DNA of 11,261 nt from Allomyces macrogynus ATCC 38327 (taxonomy: Eukaryota > Blastocladiomycota > Blastocladiomycetes > Blastocladiales > Blastocladiaceae), in assembly GCA_000151295.1 (NCBI GenBank), contig GG745348.1, positions 264,055 to 275,315 on the forward strand, read 5' to 3'. A model generated the notes under the pieces. It searched no databases, was not told where the DNA came from, and worked only from the letters and a program-made list of their open reading frames with translations. Position 1 is the first letter of the stretch. Each line of letters starts with the position of its first letter. The position numbers were made by a program, and so were the translations under genes. This document shows positions 7,567-11,261 of the stretch, in pieces.

Positions 7567-8585
7567 CTAGTCGAAGAAGCGGCGGTTTGGCGGCGCGCCG
7601 TAGAGCTTGACGCGAATGTCGGGCAGGAGCTACATGCGAGACGCGTCAGTCCCACGCTCCTGCATCAATCGACCAACTCGAGAGCGGAACGCACCTTTTC
7701 GCACGCAATCTGCAGCCGGGCCTCGAGCGAGTTGAGCACCTTGATGCGGCCGTTCGCCGACGTGACGATAACGCCGCCAATCCTGCAACGTATTCAACAC
7801 GTCAGCAATCATCCCCCACGTCCTCCCTTTCAAATCACAAACAGTACGCACTCCGACTCGGGCAACGGGTTACTCTTATCCACCGTGACCTTGACCCGCG
7901 CCTGCGCCATTTCCTGGAACCGGTGCGCCGCCGCGTCGAGCACACTCTCCACCAATTCCACGTCGCGCGCAAGGCAAAGCACGACCGCCTCGGGCTCGAG
8001 CAAGTCGAGCAGACCCTGCACCAACAGATCCTCCACGAGGGGCTTGTACTCGTCGTGCCGCTCCACGAGAGAACGGAGCTGCGCTCGCGTGTCGGTATGC
8101 ACGTGGCCGAGCAAGTCGTGCCGCAGCTGCAAGACGCGCACCTTAGCCTTGTTCGAGTAGTTGGACGCGGCAATCTTGCGCTGCACCTCGGCCTGCTTCA
8201 TTTTCTTTTGGAAGAGCGCGTCGATGGTCGCGGTTTCCTGGCGCACGAGCTTGGCCTAGAGGTTGGTAGAGGGGCGGGTCAGCAATGGCTGCCGGACAGA
8301 ATGCGCGGCAGATCCAATGGGCCGCACTTTTTCAATGTTGAACTCCTCGTCGGCCTTGATCTTGATCTCCTTGGCCTTTTCCAGCGCCTCTTGCTTGATG
8401 AAGGCCACCTGTACGTTCGTCGACGCGGCCGTGTTCCATGGTCAGATCACCGCATTTCGCAGAGAGTGCACAGCCATCCGATCCGACGCGTCACCCGGTC
8501 GGGCAGCGGCACGACACATTCGGGCCATCGACAGACAGACACATGCCATCTTCTCCATCTCCTTGGAGACCTCGGCGTCGGTCAT
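7567..8585 (-). CDS. VMA4: V-type proton ATPase subunit E (five exons, about 224 aa)
   Basis: This is the peripheral-stalk subunit E of the V1 sector, which pairs with subunit G and holds the catalytic head against the membrane sector during proton pumping into vacuoles. Exons: 8585-8547, 8408-8328, 8255-7852, 7782-7695, 7629-7567. Introns are 138, 72, 69 and 65 nt. Joined motifs follow the family from end to end: TDAEVSKEMEKM, VAFIKQEALEKAKEI, ADEEFNIEK, AKLVRQETATIDAL, QAEVQRKIAASNYSNKAK, LLVQGLLDLLEPEAVV, then IGGVIVTSANGRIKV, NSLEARLQIACEK and LLPDIRVKLYG, ending NRRFFD. The N-terminal half is expected to be a long charged helix and the C-terminal half the globular head. The length matches yeast Vma4 (about 230 aa). 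Intron 1 needs a GC-AG donor (GCATGT after the Met13 codon); the other donors are GTGCGG, GTGCGT and GTGCGT. The gene is divergent from the Dcc1-like gene. Confidence 0.96.
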
Positions 8586-8987
8586 GGCGCGTGTTGCCGT
8601 GGCCGCCATGGTTGCGGATCAATGGATTGCGTCGGGTGAGGTCAGCACGGATTCGTGCGGTCGCGCCGGTCGCGAGCGGGCGGTTGCTGGTTCGGTCGGC
8701 GCGCAGACTGCAGCAGGTGCGGCCCGTGTCGGTGTAGAGCGGCAGACGTGGTGCAGCAGGTTCGACGACGACGATGATTGCAGAAAAAGAGAACGAAGCA
8801 AAAAGTCGCGTCGCGCGCGGTGGTGGAGTGCACGTGATGCAGGGAGACACTGTCGCACACCGACTTGTCGGACCAGTGGATTGATCGTCGACGACGACCT
8901 CAGGCAATTTACGACCAGCAGCAACCGCCTAAACTCAGTTCTATCGAGCACACAGCACCGTGCGGCAGCAAAGAATCAGTATCGACC
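8586..8987. promoter_or_regulatory. Bidirectional promoter region, V-ATPase E / Dcc1-like
   Basis: These 402 nt separate divergent starts and should hold both promoters. A CACGTG E-box lies at 8831-8836 in the same 11-base context as at 7293-7303. An A-rich stretch lies near 8783-8803. An open frame leads into the Dcc1-like gene from 8865, but its first ATG is 8988, so the earlier part is probably 5' UTR. No TATA box was identified with confidence. Confidence 0.5.
8830..8840. promoter_or_regulatory. CACGTG E-box (GCACGTGATGC) in V-ATPase E / Dcc1 promoter
   Basis: The core CACGTG at 8831-8836 lies about 245 nt upstream of V-ATPase E and about 150 nt upstream of the Dcc1-like start. Its 11-base context is identical to the site at 7293-7303. 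A bHLH target is plausible from the core alone; regulation is inference. Confidence 0.4.
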
Positions 8988-9461
8988 ATGTCCAGCACCT
9001 CCCCTTCCACCGACTCCAACGACTCGACCCACATCATATTTGCACCGTCGTACTCAACCTCGTCCGACATCCGGTTGCTCGAACTCCCTCCCGACCTCCT
9101 CGCTCTCCTCGAATCCCCGACCCCCGCGGCCCCACTCGTCATCCGCGCCCCTGATTCAACTGCACAGGCGACCTTGTACACGGCGGACCGCACCTACCTG
9201 CTGCGCGAAGTGCACACGTCCAACACGATTCTTGCTCGCGACCGCGCTACAACGGAATGGACCGTGCGCGCATCGACCGGAACCTATCTCGAGGCCGTGC
9301 CCTCGGTTCCACCGCGCGCGGCCGAGATTCTGAGCGAAGTGTTGCAGGCGAGCAGGTATGACAGGGGACGAGGCGACCTTGGACGTGGATGGGCGGCCAA
9401 AGATCACGATGGACACATTATTCTACACCGCCGAATCTCGGACGCGCCTGACGCGCAATAG
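8988..9461 (+). CDS. Dcc1-like sister-chromatid cohesion protein, N-terminal part only (truncated)
   Basis: The N-terminal ~120 residues match Dcc1, which with Ctf8 and Ctf18-RFC forms the alternative PCNA loader used in cohesion and replication. Visible family features in order: IIFAPSYS, DIRLLELPPDLLALLE, LVIRAPD, ATLYTADRTYLLREVHTSNT, and YLEAVPSVPPRAAEILSEVL. The start at 8988 is the first ATG before the conserved block. After VLQAS (residue 122) similarity stops. The frame runs another ~35 codons of unlike sequence to TAG at 9461, giving 157 aa. Full Dcc1 is about 380-400 aa, with C-terminal winged-helix domains that bind Ctf18. A possible donor, GTATGA, lies at 9356, but I find no downstream exon that restores the missing domains before the convergent eIF3g gene ends at 9688. 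Either this is a degraded or truncated copy, or the rest is lost or elsewhere. A weak C-terminus-like stretch (DVDGRPKIT) occurs in another frame near 9390. Confidence 0.7.
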   Translation: MSSTSPSTDSNDSTHIIFAPSYSTSSDIRLLELPPDLLALLESPTPAAPLVIRAPDSTAQATLYTADRTYLLREVHTSNTILARDRATTEWTVRASTGTYLEAVPSVPPRAAEILSEVLQASRYDRGRGDLGRGWAAKDHDGHIILHRRISDAPDAQ

Positions 9462-9687
9462 TTTGAACAGAGCGGCTCAAGCGAGGGTACTAGCAAGTGC
9501 CGTGCCGAGAATCACAGCACGGCGAACGGCGTTGCCTCGTTCACTGACAGCTGACGCACGGACTTGGAGCGGAAATAGACCAAGAAAAAACCGAAATCCA
9601 AATCGCACAAACCACCCATGCCGACAGCAGCCCATAACGAGGCCGCCGTCGACGCCGCTCACCCTCTCTCCCCCACTCTCGAGCGCC
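9462..9687. other. Short convergent gap, Dcc1-like remnant to eIF3g stop
   Basis: Only 226 nt lie between the Dcc1-like stop and the eIF3g stop. They contain an A-rich patch (about 9578-9610) and a CT-rich patch (about 9661-9680), and no recognisable coding sequence. This is where the missing Dcc1 domains would be expected. Confidence 0.5.
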
Positions 9688-10699
9688 TCACATGGGCTTG
9701 GGCTCGCGCGGCTTCGAGTGCTCGCACGTCAAGATCAGGTTCGCGTACCCATACCCGTGCAGCTTGGCGATCGCGCGCTCGGCCATATCCATGGTCGCGA
9801 AATTCACAAACGCGAACCCCTTGCAAGTGCCGTCGTCGTACTTGGCCAAGTAAGACCGGACCACATGTCCAAACGGCCGCGCCAACTCGATCAAATCCGC
9901 GTCCGTCGTATCCTCTGGCAAGATGGCGATCCGGACCGCATAGGTATCGTCCATACGGCGCCCATTTCCATACCCGGACCGCGGCGCGCCCGTCCCGTCG
10001 CGCAGACTCGGCGGGACGTACCGGCCCGAACCCGAAGGGCCGGCACCAAGGCCGGGGGCGCCCGAGGGAGCGTCGTCGCCGCCCGGACCGCCGAGACCAG
10101 TGGCTTCCTGCAGCGACTGGATAATGTCCTTGGACGGGCACTCCTTGGACCAGTGCGGACCGCCACAGTAGCGGCACTTGATGGCCGTGTCCTTGAGCTT
10201 GCGCGAGGCCTCCTCGGCCGCAGGCTCCATGGCGTCGAGCTGCTGCGGGTTGGTCGAGAGACGCAACGGCAGTTCGGTGTCGACGCGCGTCGTCTCGGTG
10301 TCGGGGCCCGGGCCGTGGTGCTTGGCGGCGCCAAACTTGGCCCATTTCTAGTTCGGAGGTGGGGCGTGAGCGAGACGTTGGTGATTGGGGTACACGCGAT
10401 CATGGAGCGCACCTTGCGCTCCTCAATGGCGCGCTTCGAGGCCTCCATGTCGCGGCCAATGCGCAAGATGCGCTTGACCTGGACTTTACGGCCTTGATCG
10501 TCGAGCTTGTAGAGCGTGTGCGTGTAGGTGCCGTTCTTGTTGGCGTGCACCGACGGCAGCGGCAGCTGCGGGGCCGAGTCTGGGTGGACGCGGTGGGGGG
10601 ATACGATCAGGGTCATGCGGTCGCGAGATGAGGGACGGGCGGGCGGTCAGCGAGACGCGCTCCGCATCGCGGGGGGCAGGACTTACCGCCAGTCGTCAT
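9688..10699 (-). CDS. TIF35: Translation initiation factor eIF3 subunit g (three exons, about 279 aa)
   Basis: This is the RRM-bearing subunit g of eIF3, which with eIF3i supports scanning and reinitiation on the 40S ribosome. Exons: 10699-10687, 10579-10413, 10347-9688. Introns are 107 nt (GTAAGT donor, CCCAG acceptor) and 65 nt (GTGCGC donor, CTAG acceptor). Exon 1 encodes only MTTG plus one base. Motifs in order: NKNGTYTHTLYKLDDQGRKV, ERKKWAKFG across intron 2, LRLSTNPQQLDA near 88-99, a Zn-knuckle with Cys118, Cys121, His125 and Cys130 (C-X2-C-X3-H-X4-C), a Gly-rich linker, then the RRM. RNP2 is VRIAILP at 198-204 and RNP1 is KGFAFVNF at 236-243. The C-terminus reads LILTCEHSKP, as in the family. 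The length matches yeast Tif35 (about 274 aa). The start at 10699 is set by the only ATG that splices in frame into the conserved N-terminus. Confidence 0.96.
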
Positions 10700-11261
10700 G
10701 ATGGCGGTTGGGATGAGAGGTTGCTGATCAGCCGAGAAATGCCCGCGGATCGTGGTCGCGGAATCGGAGGCGGTCGCAGTGCAGCGAGTCGTGCGGCGCA
10801 GCGGTCGGGGTTGCGCGTCGTCGATGGTGGTCGCGGCCAAAGGTCGTCGCCGCTGTCGTGCACAGGGGAGAACGGGCGCATGCGGCGCCGGGCGTCGCGC
10901 TGTTTTGCTCCGTCACGTGCATCCGCCTGACTTGCTGGCCGGCGCACCGTGGCAGGGCGGGAGACGGCGCGAGACAGCCGAAGCACGCGTTTTGGAACGT
11001 TCGCGAACAAAGTCGGCGCGTCGGCGCGTTGGCGTGTCGGCGTGTCGGCGCTTGCGGGCGCTCGTTGCCCCCGCTGCCGCACGCGCGCGGCAGCTTATCA
11101 CCACGGCCATCACGCCAAGCAACCGGCGCAACCCGATCGCGAGACGAGATTTGCGGCAACGCGCCGTCCGCACCGGTTCCGCCGCCGCCGCCGCGGCCAA
11201 GCCAAGCACCGTGGGGCACCACTCGCACCGCGCTGCGCGCTGGTGCGCCGGCCATGGCCAG
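10700..11261. other. Right-end region with no assignable gene; eIF3g promoter
   Basis: This 562-nt stretch upstream of eIF3g holds its promoter and 5' UTR. It contains a CACGTG at 10914-10919 and an 8-bp tandem repeat at 11012-11051. Frames on both strands are Arg/Ala/Pro-rich without a domain. An ATG in a good context (GCCGGCCATGG) lies at 11254 on the plus strand and could begin a divergent gene cut by the window edge, but too little remains to judge. Confidence 0.45.
11012..11051. repeat. Five tandem copies of an 8-bp unit (GTCGGCGC-like)
   Basis: Five consecutive 8-mers run GTCGGCGC, GTCGGCGC, GTTGGCGT, GTCGGCGT, GTCGGCGC. The unit length is not a multiple of three, which argues against a coding role. 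It lies about 310 nt upstream of the eIF3g start. It may be a microsatellite or a cluster of factor sites. Confidence 0.75.

Noticed and set aside
8263..9333. Plus-strand open frame (356 codons) over V-ATPase E and Dcc1 starts
   Set aside because: It runs across well-supported exons in another frame or strand and across their shared promoter. Composition is Arg/Ser/Pro with no recognisable motif.
9358..10497. Long plus-strand open frame (379 codons) antisense to eIF3g
   Set aside because: It is the complement of a clear eIF3g gene with zinc-knuckle and RRM motifs. Its product is Arg-rich with no domain, typical of a GC-rich shadow frame.
11012..11051. CRISPR-like array
   Set aside because: The units are 8 bp and directly adjacent with no spacers, in a eukaryotic genome.
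10728..11255. Minus-strand open frame (175 codons) at the right edge
   Set aside because: Product is Arg/Ala/Pro-rich, includes the 8-bp repeat and shows no motif. It would also sit directly in the eIF3g promoter. I leave it unannotated.

Overview
The window looks like nuclear DNA of a GC-rich fungus. All recognised products are conserved eukaryotic housekeeping or regulatory proteins: MTA phosphorylase, a MATE transporter, a GATA factor, a Pom33/TMEM33 protein, V-ATPase subunit E, Dcc1 and eIF3g. The genes are packed with intergenic gaps of about 0.2-0.8 kb and are broken by short introns of 58-138 nt. These introns mostly have GTACGT, GTACGC or GTGCGT donors, CTGAC or CTCAC branch-like motifs, and TAG or CAG acceptors. 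An early-diverging or basidiomycete-like lineage would fit, but I cannot fix the taxon from the sequence. I see no bacterial operon, virus, transposon, CRISPR array, rRNA or tRNA.

Layout, left to right: the 3' end of an MTA phosphorylase gene (+, 1-305) runs tail to tail into an unrecognised two-exon gene (-, 1109-302). Next is a five-exon MATE-family transporter (-, 3119-1365). An approximately 0.8 kb divergent promoter region separates it from a three-exon, two-finger GATA factor (+, 3933-5553). This converges on a two-exon Pom33/TMEM33-type membrane protein (-, 6914-6006). A 650-nt gap follows, then the five-exon V-ATPase subunit E gene (-, 8585-7567). A 400-nt divergent promoter leads to a truncated Dcc1 homologue (+, 8988-9461). 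Last is three-exon eIF3g (-, 10699-9688) and about 560 nt with no assignable gene.

The genes do not form a pathway; this is an ordinary mixed fungal locus. I rebuilt 13 introns by keeping reading frame and family similarity across each junction. One more intron belongs to the unrecognised gene, where only splice signals and an open frame support it.

I did not find a convincing new system. The points most worth checking are these: matching intron positions inside both GATA fingers, which suggest duplication of a finger exon; loss of the C-terminal two thirds of Dcc1; a GC-AG intron in the V-ATPase E gene; two stop-free introns whose lengths are multiples of three; a shared 11-bp CACGTG-containing motif in two promoter regions; and the unrecognised gene whose stop codon overlaps that of its neighbour.
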